In this document: in pieces, positions 8,508 to 18,187 of the stretch
Numbering within the stretch: the stretch's first letter is position 1
Layout: every line of letters starts with the position of its first letter
NCBI GenBank assembly: GCA_012839235.1
Contig: DUNS01000299.1
Location: 1 to 35,727 of the forward strand
Direction of reading: 5' to 3'
Length of the DNA: 35,727 nt
Source: Clostridiales bacterium
GTDB lineage: Bacteria > Bacillota > Clostridia > Lachnospirales > Lachnospiraceae
Translations under genes and position numbers: made by a program
Notes under the pieces: model-generated
What the model saw: only the letters and a program-made list of their open reading frames with translations
Databases searched by the model: none
What the model was told of the DNA's origin: nothing

Positions 8508-9194
8508 CTACTCTTCCGCCTTTATAAAGCGATAACCAACACTGCGGATTGTTTTTATATAGGTTGTACCTATATCTCCTAGCTTCTGCCTAAGGGTACG
8601 AATGTGTATATCAACGGTTCTAGATTCTCCATCATATTCATATCCCCATATTTGATTAAGTAATTCGTCTCTTGAAACCACTCTTGAATTATTCTCAAAT
8701 AAATACATAAATAACTCATATTCTTTAAAGGTAAGTTCTACAATATTATTGTCAACCCTTACTTCCCTTGCCTTTGGATTTATTTCTAAGGATTTCATTT
8801 TTATTACATCATCCTTATCATCTTTAGTAGATCTTCGAAGCAAGGAACGTATTCTTGCTGCCAATTCTAATACTCCAAAGGGTTTGGTAATATAGTCATC
8901 TGCTCCAGCATCCAAACCAATAACAGCATCTAACTCCTTGTCTTTAGCAGTAAGGCATATGATTGGAATTGTCTTTAGAATGGGATCCTCACGAATAATT
9001 TTAATAGCAGAGAGGCCGTCCATACCTGGCAACATAATATCAAATACAGCCATATCTGGCTTAATCTCTTTCATATCTTCTAAGGCTGACTCAGCAGACT
9101 CATATGCCATGATTTTGTATCCGAAGCCTTCTAGTGCTACCCTTAGTAATTCTCGAATATTTTCGTCATCTTCGATAATATAGATTTTTTCCAT
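8508..9194 (-). CDS. phoP: PhoP-like OmpR-family response regulator
   Basis: Receiver domain (VFDIMLPGMDG) plus winged helix (VDIHIRTLRQKLGD...SVGYRF); adjacent to phoU and phoR. Confidence 0.87.
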   Translation of the reverse strand: MEKIYIIEDDENIRELLRVALEGFGYKIMAYESAESALEDMKEIKPDMAVFDIMLPGMDGLSAIKIIREDPILKTIPIICLTAKDKELDAVIGLDAGADDYITKPFGVLELAARIRSLLRRSTKDDKDDVIKMKSLEINPKAREVRVDNNIVELTFKEYELFMYLFENNSRVVSRDELLNQIWGYEYDGESRTVDIHIRTLRQKLGDIGTTYIKTIRSVGYRFIKAEE

Positions 9195-9231
9195 GTATCA
9201 TCCCCCTAGCTTTCTATTTATCTATGGGTTA

Positions 9232-9894
9232 CTATAGTATTCTTATATTATTTACTGATCCAGTTACGTTGAATTCTGTCCATTCGCAGATATTAACAGC
9301 ATGATCACCTATTCTTTCAAAATATTTAGCAATCATTAGTATATCAACACATTGATCCACTTGTTCTGATGATTTTCTAAGGATTTCTACCACCTCATCC
9401 TTAACCTTATCAAACAAATCATCTACTACATCATCTCTTAATTTGATTTCTTGTGCCATGTCTGTATCAGAATGTATAAATGCATCAACAGCATCTCTAA
9501 CCATCAGTTTAGTTGCTTTAGCCATCTCTGGAATATGTTCTGTTAAATTATATATTTCTTCTCTCTTCTCTCTTAAAATTAATTCAGCTATGTCTGCAGC
9601 CTGATCACCAATTCTCTCCATATCTGTAACCACCTTAAGAGCTGTTGTTACAATCCTAAGGTCCCTAGCAACTGGCTGTTGTTTTAATATAAGGGAGAGG
9701 CATCTTGCTTCTATTGTCTTTTCAATATCATTAATATTTCTATCCCCAGCTATAATCTCCTTTGCTAATGATTCATCTTGCGTTTTAAATGCATGCATGC
9801 ATTTATCAATAGCATCTTCAATTAGATGTCCCATTTCCGCCAAATTATCTTTTAATAACTGTAGCTCATAATCAAATCCTAGTCTAGCACTCAT
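9232..9894 (-). CDS. phoU: Phosphate signalling complex protein PhoU
   Basis: 220 aa PhoU-type sequence with duplicated PhoU repeats (DMERIGDQAADIAE, YFERIGDHAVNICEW). Confidence 0.95.
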   Translation of the reverse strand: MSARLGFDYELQLLKDNLAEMGHLIEDAIDKCMHAFKTQDESLAKEIIAGDRNINDIEKTIEARCLSLILKQQPVARDLRIVTTALKVVTDMERIGDQAADIAELILREKREEIYNLTEHIPEMAKATKLMVRDAVDAFIHSDTDMAQEIKLRDDVVDDLFDKVKDEVVEILRKSSEQVDQCVDILMIAKYFERIGDHAVNICEWTEFNVTGSVNNIRIL

Positions 9895-9963
9895 AGCAAT
9901 ACCTCCTTATAAATTTATTATAGTTTAGCATTTCATTGTAGTCAACAAGATGGATTACTTAAA

Positions 9964-10722
9964 TTAACCGAACCTACCAGTAATGTAATCTTCTGTTCTT
10001 TTATCTTTAGGTCTTGTAAATAATGTATCTGTAGTGGCAAATTCTACAACTTCACCAACTAAGAAGAAGGCAGTATAATCCGAAATACGGGCTGCCTGTT
10101 GCATATTATGTGTAACTATGGCCACAGTATACTTATCCTTAAGTTCAGACATTAAATCTTCTATTTTTAATGTTGATATTGGGTCTAGAGCAGAGGTTGG
10201 TTCATCCATTAGGATGACCTCTGGTTCAACAGCTAATGCTCTAGCAATACAAAGTCTCTGTTGTTGACCACCTGATAGACCTAAGGCTGACTTCTTAAGA
10301 CGATCTTTTACCTCATCAAATAAAGCAGCTCCCCTTAGGCTCTCTTCTACTATCTTATCAAGCTGAGATTTTGATTTGATTCCATGGATTCTTGGCCCAT
10401 AAGCCACATTATCATATATACTCATAGGAAATGGGTTAGGTTGTTGAAACACCATACCAATCTTTTTCCGAAGCAAAGTTGTGTCAACCTTAGGATCATA
10501 GATATTTTCCCCGTCTAGGAGCACTGTTCCAGATATAGTTACATTAGGAACTAGGTCATTCATACGATTTAAAGTCTTTAAAAATGTTGACTTACCACAA
10601 CCAGACGGACCTATAAAAGCAGTAATAGACTTTTCTTTTATATTCATATTAACATCTTTTAAAGCATGGTTGCTTCCATAATGTAAGTTTAACCCTTCAG
10701 CTATTATTTTATCTTTTAGCAT
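9964..10722 (-). CDS. pstB: Phosphate ABC transporter ATP-binding protein
   Basis: Walker [10 protein letters not shown], signature LSGGQQQR, Walker B VILMDEP; start [16 protein letters not shown] (track start 10743). Confidence 0.95.
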   Translation of the reverse strand: MLKDKIIAEGLNLHYGSNHALKDVNMNIKEKSITAFIGPSGCGKSTFLKTLNRMNDLVPNVTISGTVLLDGENIYDPKVDTTLLRKKIGMVFQQPNPFPMSIYDNVAYGPRIHGIKSKSQLDKIVEESLRGAALFDEVKDRLKKSALGLSGGQQQRLCIARALAVEPEVILMDEPTSALDPISTLKIEDLMSELKDKYTVAIVTHNMQQAARISDYTAFFLVGEVVEFATTDTLFTRPKDKRTEDYITGRFG

Positions 10723-10786
10723 AATTGTTTGCATTCCTTTCATCCCTTACTTATATTTAGGCCTTTCCTAAACAATGCAATTAGAA

Positions 10787-10869
10787 TATTATATACGATT
10801 AATATAATTCTGGAGCGTAAGTTAAGTAAAGCATTGGAGCGTAAGAATTCATATTGATCGTATATAATA
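10787..10869 (-). repeat. pstA-pstB intergenic imperfect inverted repeat enclosing two direct repeats
   Basis: TATTATATACGATTAATATAATTCT pairs with AGAATTCATATTGATCGTATATAATA; TGGAGCGTAAG occurs at 10811-10821 and 10835-10845. Confidence 0.8.
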
Positions 10870-10895
10870 GTACGACTTAATAGTTTCGCAATTAC

Positions 10896-11777
10896 CTACT
10901 TATTTATATTGAACCTGTTGGACAAATACTTAGTTAATAAATTGATACCAAATACAATTATTAGTAATACGAAAGCTATACCAAAAGCCGCTTCATATTC
11001 ACCCTTCTCCATACTAAGATAAAGTTGTATTGTTAATGTTCCACCAGGTTGTAATACCTTTTTAAATAGACCCTCTCCATACTGACCCATCTTAGGAAGA
11101 AGATAACCACTACCTGCTGTGAACAATAGGGCTGCTGACTCTCCAACTATACGTCCGATAGATAAAATAACACCTGTAATAATTCCCGGCATGGCTGAAG
11201 GAAGTAATATAGTTCTAATCATATACCATTTAGTAGCACCTATACCAAGAGCACCACTTCTATAACTCTCAGGAACAGCTTTTAATGCCTCTTGAGTATT
11301 CCTTGTTATAAGGGGAAGAACCATGATTGCCAATGTCAATGAACCAGTAAGTATTGAATATCCAAGTTTAAGTACCTGACCAAAAAGTACATATCCAAAT
11401 AAACCAAATATAATTGATGGTAGGCCAGACAATGTTTCTGTTGTAAATTCAATAAGATTAACAAATTTACCTGCTTTTGCATATTCATTAAGATAAATTG
11501 CAGACCCAACACCTAAAGGTACAGATATTATTAATGTAATTATAATAATATACAGTGTGTTAACAATGTTTCCTGCTATTCCAAATGTTCCTTTAATTGC
11601 ACTTGGAACTGTTGTTAGGAACTTCCAGTTTATTGAGGAAATACCATGGTAGCCAACATATGCTACTATTCCTACTAGAAGAATTATTGAAATAAAAGCG
11701 CAAAAATATATTAAACCGTAGATTAAGTTATCTAAGGGTCTGGATTTCTTATCATAAATACTCTTAACTGCTGGCAT
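10896..11777 (-). CDS. pstA: Phosphate ABC transporter permease PstA
   Basis: PstA-type permease; overlaps the 3' end of pstC by 14 nt. Confidence 0.93.
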   Translation of the reverse strand: MPAVKSIYDKKSRPLDNLIYGLIYFCAFISIILLVGIVAYVGYHGISSINWKFLTTVPSAIKGTFGIAGNIVNTLYIIIITLIISVPLGVGSAIYLNEYAKAGKFVNLIEFTTETLSGLPSIIFGLFGYVLFGQVLKLGYSILTGSLTLAIMVLPLITRNTQEALKAVPESYRSGALGIGATKWYMIRTILLPSAMPGIITGVILSIGRIVGESAALLFTAGSGYLLPKMGQYGEGLFKKVLQPGGTLTIQLYLSMEKGEYEAAFGIAFVLLIIVFGINLLTKYLSNRFNINK

Positions 11778-12702
11778 TTTTTTCTCCTCCCTTCATAACT
11801 TTATTTAAAACCAGGTTAATTATAATAATAAATGCAAATAAAACTAATCCAATTGTAAAAAGTACATCCTTATGTGTATCCGCAGCATATGACATCTCAG
11901 CTACAACTGCTGTAGTCAAAAATCGTACGGAATTAAATGGTAGTGGAAGATTTGCCCCATTTCCTGCTACAAGACTTATAGCCATTGCTTCACCTATTGC
12001 TCTACCTACACCTAAAACTATAGCCGTTACTATACCTGATTTTGCTGCTGGAATTATTACTTTAAATATCGTTTGAATATGAGTTGCTCCCATGGCTAAA
12101 GATGCTTGTTTATAATGTACTGGAACCGCTTTTAGAGCAGATTCGCTAATATTAATAACTGTAGGAAGAATCATAATCGCAAGAACTAGAACTGCAGAAA
12201 TTAAATTTGAACCCCCAGTAAATTGATGGGTTGGATCATCTTTAAAAACTGCTATTTCGATTTTATATATTAATGGATTTAACATTAGTATTCCTAGTAA
12301 ACCATATACAACCGAAGGAATACCTGCCAGTAGCTCCACCGCTGGTTTTACAATCTTAGCAAGACTTTTTGGAGCAGTTTCAGCTAAAAATACAGCTGTC
12401 ATTACTCCTATAGGAACTCCTATTATAATTGCAAGTAATGTTCCAACTATAGATGTAAGGATTACATATAGAATACCAAAGCTCGGTTCAGATGCCGTTG
12501 GTCTCCATACTGTACCAAATATGATTTCCTTAAGTCCCACCTCAAAAATTGCTGGTGTACCACTAATAATCATATATATGGTAATTGAAAAAACCGAAAG
12601 TACGGCAAATAGCGCGCAAATTGTAAATATTACATTTGCCACTTTTTCAACTTTCTTCTTCGATTTATAGCTTCCAATAATTGAAAAACTTTTTTCGCCC
12701 AT
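11764..12702 (-). CDS. pstC: Phosphate ABC transporter permease PstC
   Basis: PstC-type permease, between pstS and pstA. Confidence 0.93.
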   Translation of the reverse strand: MGEKSFSIIGSYKSKKKVEKVANVIFTICALFAVLSVFSITIYMIISGTPAIFEVGLKEIIFGTVWRPTASEPSFGILYVILTSIVGTLLAIIIGVPIGVMTAVFLAETAPKSLAKIVKPAVELLAGIPSVVYGLLGILMLNPLIYKIEIAVFKDDPTHQFTGGSNLISAVLVLAIMILPTVINISESALKAVPVHYKQASLAMGATHIQTIFKVIIPAAKSGIVTAIVLGVGRAIGEAMAISLVAGNGANLPLPFNSVRFLTTAVVAEMSYAADTHKDVLFTIGLVLFAFIIIINLVLNKVMKGGEKNASS

Positions 12703-12743
12703 ATTTACTCCTCTGTATTAATTTTTCAATATCACAAGAGATA

Positions 12744-12781
12744 GGAAGAACTTATCCTATATTATATAGGGTAAGCCTTCC
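12744..12781 (-). promoter_or_regulatory. pstS-pstC intergenic hairpin
   Basis: GGAAG-aa-CTTA-t-CCTATATTATATAGG-g-TAAG-c-CTTCC near-continuous inverted repeat. Confidence 0.65.
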
Positions 12782-12828
12782 TTATTCTTTTGCAAATATT
12801 TCTGTTAAAAATATCATAGCTAATAATA

Positions 12829-13752
12829 TTATTCAACAACTATTAAACCTACATTTTTAATTAATGTCTTACCATCATCTGTCTTTAGGTAGTTGAAGAA
12901 TGCTTGTACAAGATCGCTTTGTTCTGAAATCTCACCTTTTGTGGCCATTACGAATGGACGGCTTAAGAAATAATTTCCTGCAACGATATTCTCTGAAGTA
13001 GGTTCTACACCTTCTAAGCTTACAGCTATTACACTATCATCTATTACGTCAAGTGATACATATCCAATTGCTCCAGGGGTAGATGCAACCTTAGCCATAA
13101 CACCGCCTGTACTGTTGATTTCGTTAGAGTATGCAGCTGCTCCTTCAATGTCAAGAATCTCTTCAAATGCTCCTCTTGTACCAGAACCTGACTCTCTACC
13201 AACTACAACTATTGGTTGATCAGGTCCACCAACTTGGCTCCAGTTATTTGTCTCACCTTTATAGATTGCAATTAATTGATCCTTTGTTAGGTTAGTTGCT
13301 GTATTAGCTTTATCAACTATTACCCCGATACCATCAATTGCAACAACATTTTCAATAGCGCCAGCTTCTTTTTCACTATCCTTTAAGCCTCTAGAAGCAT
13401 TACCAATATTTACGGTACCAGCAATAACTGCTTCAACACCACCACTGGATCCGATAAATTCTGCTGTAACAGTTACATCAGGGTTTTCAATCATAAATGC
13501 TTCTGCAGCTGCATTAGCAAGTTTCTCCATTGAGGTAGAACCTGACATTGTAATAGTTCCACTTAAATTTTCTGCTACAGGTTCCTCTTTTTTATCATCA
13601 GTTTTATCTTCTGCATTATCTGGGGTATCGTTAGTATTTGTGTTAGTATTTGTGTTATTATCCTTTTTTGCATCATCATTAGAACAAGCACTTAGAACCC
13701 CCGCTACTAGCATAAGTGTTAAAAATAATGCTATTAAACTTTTCCTCTTCAT
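12829..13752 (-). CDS. pstS: Phosphate-binding lipoprotein PstS
   Basis: Lipobox LSAC, PBP-like domain (TMSGSTSMEKLA..., VVGRESGSGTRGAFEE). Confidence 0.95.
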   Translation of the reverse strand: MKRKSLIALFLTLMLVAGVLSACSNDDAKKDNNTNTNTNTNDTPDNAEDKTDDKKEEPVAENLSGTITMSGSTSMEKLANAAAEAFMIENPDVTVTAEFIGSSGGVEAVIAGTVNIGNASRGLKDSEKEAGAIENVVAIDGIGVIVDKANTATNLTKDQLIAIYKGETNNWSQVGGPDQPIVVVGRESGSGTRGAFEEILDIEGAAAYSNEINSTGGVMAKVASTPGAIGYVSLDVIDDSVIAVSLEGVEPTSENIVAGNYFLSRPFVMATKGEISEQSDLVQAFFNYLKTDDGKTLIKNVGLIVVE

Positions 13753-13839
13753 ATTATTAAAATCTCCTTTTAATCTTTTTCTTTATCTTAGCTACGAGTA
13801 TAATTTAACATTATTATTATTGCCTAGATACCACAGAAT

Positions 13840-13867
13840 AGTATAGAGTTTGTAAAATCTGTGTAAA
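13840..13867 (-). promoter_or_regulatory. Candidate PhoP box upstream of pstS
   Basis: Minus strand TTTACA-N5-TTTACA-N5-TATACT: three hexamers at 11-bp period, matching the Firmicute PhoP direct-repeat type. Confidence 0.75.
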
Positions 13868-13878
13868 GTAAGGTACAA

Positions 13879-13930
13879 AAAAAACGTTTATGATCAACTT
13901 TTTAATGAAAGTAGAGCATAAACGTCTTTT
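13879..13930 (-). terminator. Terminator downstream of tRNA-Arg
   Basis: ACGTTTATG/CATAAACGT stem with inner ACTTT/AAAGT hairpin; T-run on the minus strand. Confidence 0.65.
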
Positions 13931-13937
13931 TAAATTA

Positions 13938-14011
13938 CGTGCCTAGCGGGATTCGAACCCACGGCCTTCCGCTTAGGAGGCGGACGCTCTATCCTGCTGA
14001 GCTACAGGCAC
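13938..14011 (-). tRNA. tRNA-Arg (anticodon CCT)
   Basis: Reverse complement GTGCCTGTAGCTCAGCAGGATAGAGCGTCCGCCTCCTAAGCGGAAGGCCGTGGGTTCGAATCCCGCTAGGCACG; anticodon loop CTCCTAA. Confidence 0.95.
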
Positions 14012-14107
14012 AAAAGTAACATATCTATATTACTATTCCAAATTAGATTCGTCAATGACTTATTCTGAAAAAACCTTAAAAACTATTTAGACTATCAGAT
14101 TATTGTA

Positions 14108-14134
14108 AAGACCAGGGTCTTGTTCCCTGGTCTT
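14108..14134 (-). terminator. Hairpin downstream of the DUF3881-like gene
   Basis: AAGACCAGGG-7 nt-CCCTGGTCTT perfect 10-bp stem. Confidence 0.65.
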
Positions 14135-14145
14135 ATAACAAAACA

Positions 14146-15030
14146 TTAAGGAGTATCAAATCCTATATAACCTTGCATCCAGATATTCCCTTTAAATCTT
14201 CTACCTGCCTTTGGTTCTCCTAATAAATCTTCTTTATTAATACATAATCTGAATAAAATATCATTACAGGATAACTCCATATCATAAATTTCTTCATTTG
14301 TAAGAGTATTTCTTATCAGATTACATTCCTTTATTGTTCCTATTACACTGTAATTATCAGATTCAGAACCATATGGTATAAAACAAGTATCTACAATTGA
14401 GTACACATCTTCCTTTTTAGCTCTTCTTGATACAGTAGCATATAGGTCGATATCATCTATCGTAAGATTATCAATTGCATCTTGATTTCCCTTTTTTGCT
14501 TCTGCGATTAAGTTATTTCTGTATTTGGTCTCTGCGCTGATGTTCCTAACCTGAACTTCATCCATCTCTATAGGTAATATTATTCTACCCTCTAATGATA
14601 ATGCTGTAAGAATTATCGGAAACGAAGTATTTAATGCCATATTTTTCTTCTTTTTATCTAGATAGTCAACTGTGTTTTGTAAATAAAAAATCAAAGAAAC
14701 ACCTACACGATAATCATCACACATGCCTGTATAGGCCTCTGTATCAACTCTCTTATTAATACCAGCTTCCTCTCGAGTACTAATTGTTTGTCCTTTAATA
14801 TAGGGGAAATAATGTTCCATATGGAATTTTCCCTTTTCATCTTGATCTCCTCGAAGGGTAATACCTAACCCTTCCGAAAACTCTTTAGATATTTCTACAA
14901 TAGATTCTCTATGACTTAATTCAACACTATTTTTTTTATCAGCATTTTCTAAAATGTTCTCAATTAGTTTATTTAAATCTTTTCTATGTTTAATATCACT
15001 AAAACCAATCGCTCTTAAATAGCTATGCAT
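14146..15030 (-). CDS. DUF3881-like protein of unknown function
   Basis: N-terminus MHSYLRAIGFSDI... recalled as typical of DUF3881; track start 15063, ATG 15030 preferred (AGGTGAAAATATG). Confidence 0.65.
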   Translation of the reverse strand: MHSYLRAIGFSDIKHRKDLNKLIENILENADKKNSVELSHRESIVEISKEFSEGLGITLRGDQDEKGKFHMEHYFPYIKGQTISTREEAGINKRVDTEAYTGMCDDYRVGVSLIFYLQNTVDYLDKKKKNMALNTSFPIILTALSLEGRIILPIEMDEVQVRNISAETKYRNNLIAEAKKGNQDAIDNLTIDDIDLYATVSRRAKKEDVYSIVDTCFIPYGSESDNYSVIGTIKECNLIRNTLTNEEIYDMELSCNDILFRLCINKEDLLGEPKAGRRFKGNIWMQGYIGFDTP

Positions 15031-15337
15031 ATTTTCACCTGCCATTCTTAGTAATATCTTCACTTATCTATACAATAATATAACTTATCGGAATTCACCA
15101 TTAAATTTCGATAAAGGGTGTCGCTTTTTCTCCGTTAAATCTGATAATAGAGCATACTTTTAGCTCCTATAATCTTAATCTATTATTATTATCTATATAT
15201 GTTTATATTACTTAATTTTTATAATATTTTTTATTAATTGTTCATGTGCTTATTATTTATAACACATTTTTTTCATACTGACAAGTATAGATTCTTTTCC
15301 ACTATTATTTCAGTTTTTCGAACATTAATCCACCCTT

Positions 15338-16402
15338 CTAATCCATAATTGTTCCTGTAATAAATATGGTTAATTCTTTAACTAGGTCTTTTTCAATCCA
15401 TTGCCTAGGCTTATTATTATATTTATCTTGAATTATTCGTATAACAGGTCTTGTAGGACATTTTGAATTCTGTCTAAGAACAATTCCTATCTCTCCTTCA
15501 TTAGTCGTTACCAATGCACCCGTTGGATATGCTGCAACTGAGGCAACAAAAACATTCACTACATCTAAGTCAAACTTTACACCTGCTTGACTTACAATAT
15601 AATCAATTGCATCATGAACCTTCATCTTAGGCCGTAGATTACCGTACACAACACTATCAAATTCATCACATACAGCTGCTATCTTACTTCCTATTTTGAT
15701 TTTTTTCCCTGATAATTTGAAAGGATATCCTGTTCCATCTAATCTCTCATGGTGGCTTATAATAATATCTTTTGATGTTGAAGAAAGCCAATCCATCTTC
15801 TCTATAGCCGTATATCCATATATTATATGTTTCTTAATCTCTCTTAATTCTTTTGCTGAACAGTTGTATATGTTAATGTTTTTATAATCAAAAGTAAGAT
15901 ATGTGTATCCTATATCATGAAGTAAGCATCCAATAGCTATTTCACGTATCTTTTTAATAGGAAGCTTTAGCTTAATTGACAATATTACAGAAAGTGCACA
16001 TACATTAAGAGAGTGAGAATATGTACTTTCATTCTTATTACGTATGCTTGATATGGTATATATTACCTCCGGCTCCTGAAATACATCATATATAATTTCA
16101 TCAGCTATATATGCTATTTCCTCCAATTCGGAATTATTGTGATAAGTATATTTTTGAAGGAGATTCTGAACTGTCTTTTGACATTGTTCTTTAATTTGGT
16201 TTTCTAAGCTTTCCGCCAAATTAATTCCCTTACCAATCTCATCTTCAACGTAAATGTATTCGATCTCTAATTCTTTTAATCTATTAACATATTCTTTTCG
16301 AATGACAGTACCTGCAGACACCAAAATTGTATCATTCTCGTTGATTATATCCTTGGCTAATAATTCGTCCCCTTTTATAGAATCTAATGAAATAATTCTC
16401 AT
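15338..16402 (-). CDS. HD-GYP domain protein (putative cyclic-di-nucleotide phosphodiesterase)
   Basis: LLHDIGYTYL and ISHHERLDGTGYPFKLSGKKI motifs. Confidence 0.9.
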   Translation of the reverse strand: MRIISLDSIKGDELLAKDIINENDTILVSAGTVIRKEYVNRLKELEIEYIYVEDEIGKGINLAESLENQIKEQCQKTVQNLLQKYTYHNNSELEEIAYIADEIIYDVFQEPEVIYTISSIRNKNESTYSHSLNVCALSVILSIKLKLPIKKIREIAIGCLLHDIGYTYLTFDYKNINIYNCSAKELREIKKHIIYGYTAIEKMDWLSSTSKDIIISHHERLDGTGYPFKLSGKKIKIGSKIAAVCDEFDSVVYGNLRPKMKVHDAIDYIVSQAGVKFDLDVVNVFVASVAAYPTGALVTTNEGEIGIVLRQNSKCPTRPVIRIIQDKYNNKPRQWIEKDLVKELTIFITGTIMD

Positions 16403-16636
16403 ATCTATGACCCCCTTAAATAATATTTGGACTTTGACAAATATTATTTCTACATTATTACATAGTGTTTTTTATTTTTAGATGTAATTATTACCATATT
16501 ATCGTATTAATTCTACCATAGTCAAATATTGTTTGTATATAAGATAAATGTCTTAATGTTTTATCAAAACTAAATTATTATTACTTTTTTTATTAATCAG
16601 CAACTGTTAAGGTAAATATACTGACAACTTAAAACA

Positions 16637-16677
16637 AAAGCAACATCCCTTCTATACAAAGTCAGATATTGCTTTTA
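16637..16677 (-). terminator. Hairpin downstream of the DUF4446 gene
   Basis: AAAGCAAcATC...GATaTTGCTTT inverted repeat with one internal mismatch. Confidence 0.5.
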
Positions 16678-16723
16678 TTTACCATATCTTGTAATATAGT
16701 TGGTTTTTCTTCTTTTAAAGTTA

Positions 16724-17245
16724 CTAATATTTATTACTATTAATTGCTTGGTTTAGAGCATTTTTCTCATCTTCAGACAACTCTAAAAAAGATTCTCCAT
16801 TAATAATCTCTTTCAAATATATATAACAGCCTTCTCTACTGCTATGAACTGAGTTAAGAATAATACCATTGTTCTCTTTATTAAGTAAAGCAAGCACGAA
16901 GCTAAGCTTCCCTCCCATTTCCTTAAATGCATCGTATTTTACAATACCTATTTTTTGATAGGTTATCATTAGATTTTCTCTAATTGCATTAATCTCACCG
17001 TTTAGTCTTTTTTCTCCCTGTATTAACTGATCAATTTCTTCAAATCGTAGTAGAATCTGATTTTCCAAGGACCCTCCATCGGAACCAGTCATAAACTTCT
17101 TATATTTCCTTTTAAGATTTGATTGTTTAACAATTAGTATTATAATTAATATAAATAGAATGATCGAAAATGGAATCAAACATAGTATAATGTATGATAA
17201 ATTGTTATTGATAAGCTCCATTATATTCATGAAATTTTCCTCCAA
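16724..17245 (-). CDS. DUF4446 family protein
   Basis: N-terminal TM plus conserved VRYDAF-like segment (KIGIVKYDAFKEMGGKLSFVLALLN); located downstream of parB as is common. Confidence 0.75.
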   Translation of the reverse strand: MEENFMNIMELINNNLSYIILCLIPFSIILFILIIILIVKQSNLKRKYKKFMTGSDGGSLENQILLRFEEIDQLIQGEKRLNGEINAIRENLMITYQKIGIVKYDAFKEMGGKLSFVLALLNKENNGIILNSVHSSREGCYIYLKEIINGESFLELSEDEKNALNQAINSNKY

Positions 17246-17262
17246 TAATAGATAAATGTTCT

Positions 17263-18150
17263 CTAATCATTTAATATTCCTTGGAATAGCTCTAAGATTC
17301 TCTCAAGCTCTTCTATGGAATAATAATCTATTTCAATTTTTCCTGTATTATTTTGCTTGTTTCTTATAGATACCTTTGTTCCCATAATACTTCTAATTTT
17401 TTCTTCAATATCTCTATACACCAGTTGATTATTATTATTAATTACTGTGTCATTTTTTCCCTCTTTAACTTTTAATAAATCCCTAACAAACTTTTCTGTT
17501 TCTCTAACGCTTAATTTACTTTCAATAACTTTACAGGCAGCCTCATGTTGTTTCTCTTTATCCTCTATTCCTAACAATGCTCTGGCATGTCCACTACTTA
17601 TGGTCTCATCTATAAGCATTTGCTGGATTCTTTGATCTAATTTAAGTAATCTCATTGAGTTTGTTACCGCAGTTCTGCTTTTAGATACTCTGTCAGCTAC
17701 ATCCTCTTGTTTAAGATTAAATTCTTGGATTAATCTTTGATATGCTAGGGCTTCTTCTATAGGGTTTAAATCCTCACGTTGAATATTCTCTATTAAAGCT
17801 ATTTCAACTATTTCTTGGTCTGTATATTCTTTTATAATGGCAGGCACCTTTTTCAAACCAGCGATTCGTGCCGCTCTCCATCTTCTTTCCCCTGCAATAA
17901 TCTCATAGCCTTTATTCATCTTTTGAAGTATTAATGGTTGTATTATGCCATATTGCTTAATTGAGTCCGACAGCTCATTTAGAGCATCCTCATCAAAGTT
18001 TTTTCTTGGTTGAGTTTTATTAGGTTCTATCTCGTTAATATTTATTAATGTTTCACGTGAAACATTATCTTCGTTATTATCCTTACTGTTTTTTATCTGT
18101 TCCGGAATCATACTATCCAGACCTTTACCTAGTCCTTTTCGAACAGCCAT
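17263..18150 (-). CDS. parB: Chromosome-partitioning protein ParB/Spo0J
   Basis: ParB motifs (ETLININEIEPNKTQPRKNFDEDALNELSDSIKQYGIIQPL..., GERRWRAA). Start MAVRKGLGKGLD. Confidence 0.95.
   Translation of the reverse strand: MAVRKGLGKGLDSMIPEQIKNSKDNNEDNVSRETLININEIEPNKTQPRKNFDEDALNELSDSIKQYGIIQPLILQKMNKGYEIIAGERRWRAARIAGLKKVPAIIKEYTDQEIVEIALIENIQREDLNPIEEALAYQRLIQEFNLKQEDVADRVSKSRTAVTNSMRLLKLDQRIQQMLIDETISSGHARALLGIEDKEKQHEAACKVIESKLSVRETEKFVRDLLKVKEGKNDTVINNNNQLVYRDIEEKIRSIMGTKVSIRNKQNNTGKIEIDYYSIEELERILELFQGILND
18049..18064. promoter_or_regulatory. parS site inside parB
   Basis: TGTTTCACGTGAAACA, encoding part of the DNVSRET peptide in parB. Confidence 0.95.
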
Positions 18151-18187
18151 ATTCATCCTCCCTTACCTATAAAAATTAACTTTTTTC

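Noticed and set aside
13630-13660. Possible CRISPR-like repeat
   Set aside because: Short contiguous 12-nt tandem repeat inside pstS; no spacers or cas genes anywhere in the window.
15064-15337. c-di-GMP riboswitch between the HD-GYP gene and the DUF3881 gene
   Set aside because: No GEMM-I/II conserved motifs were visible; proximity to an HD-GYP gene alone is not evidence.
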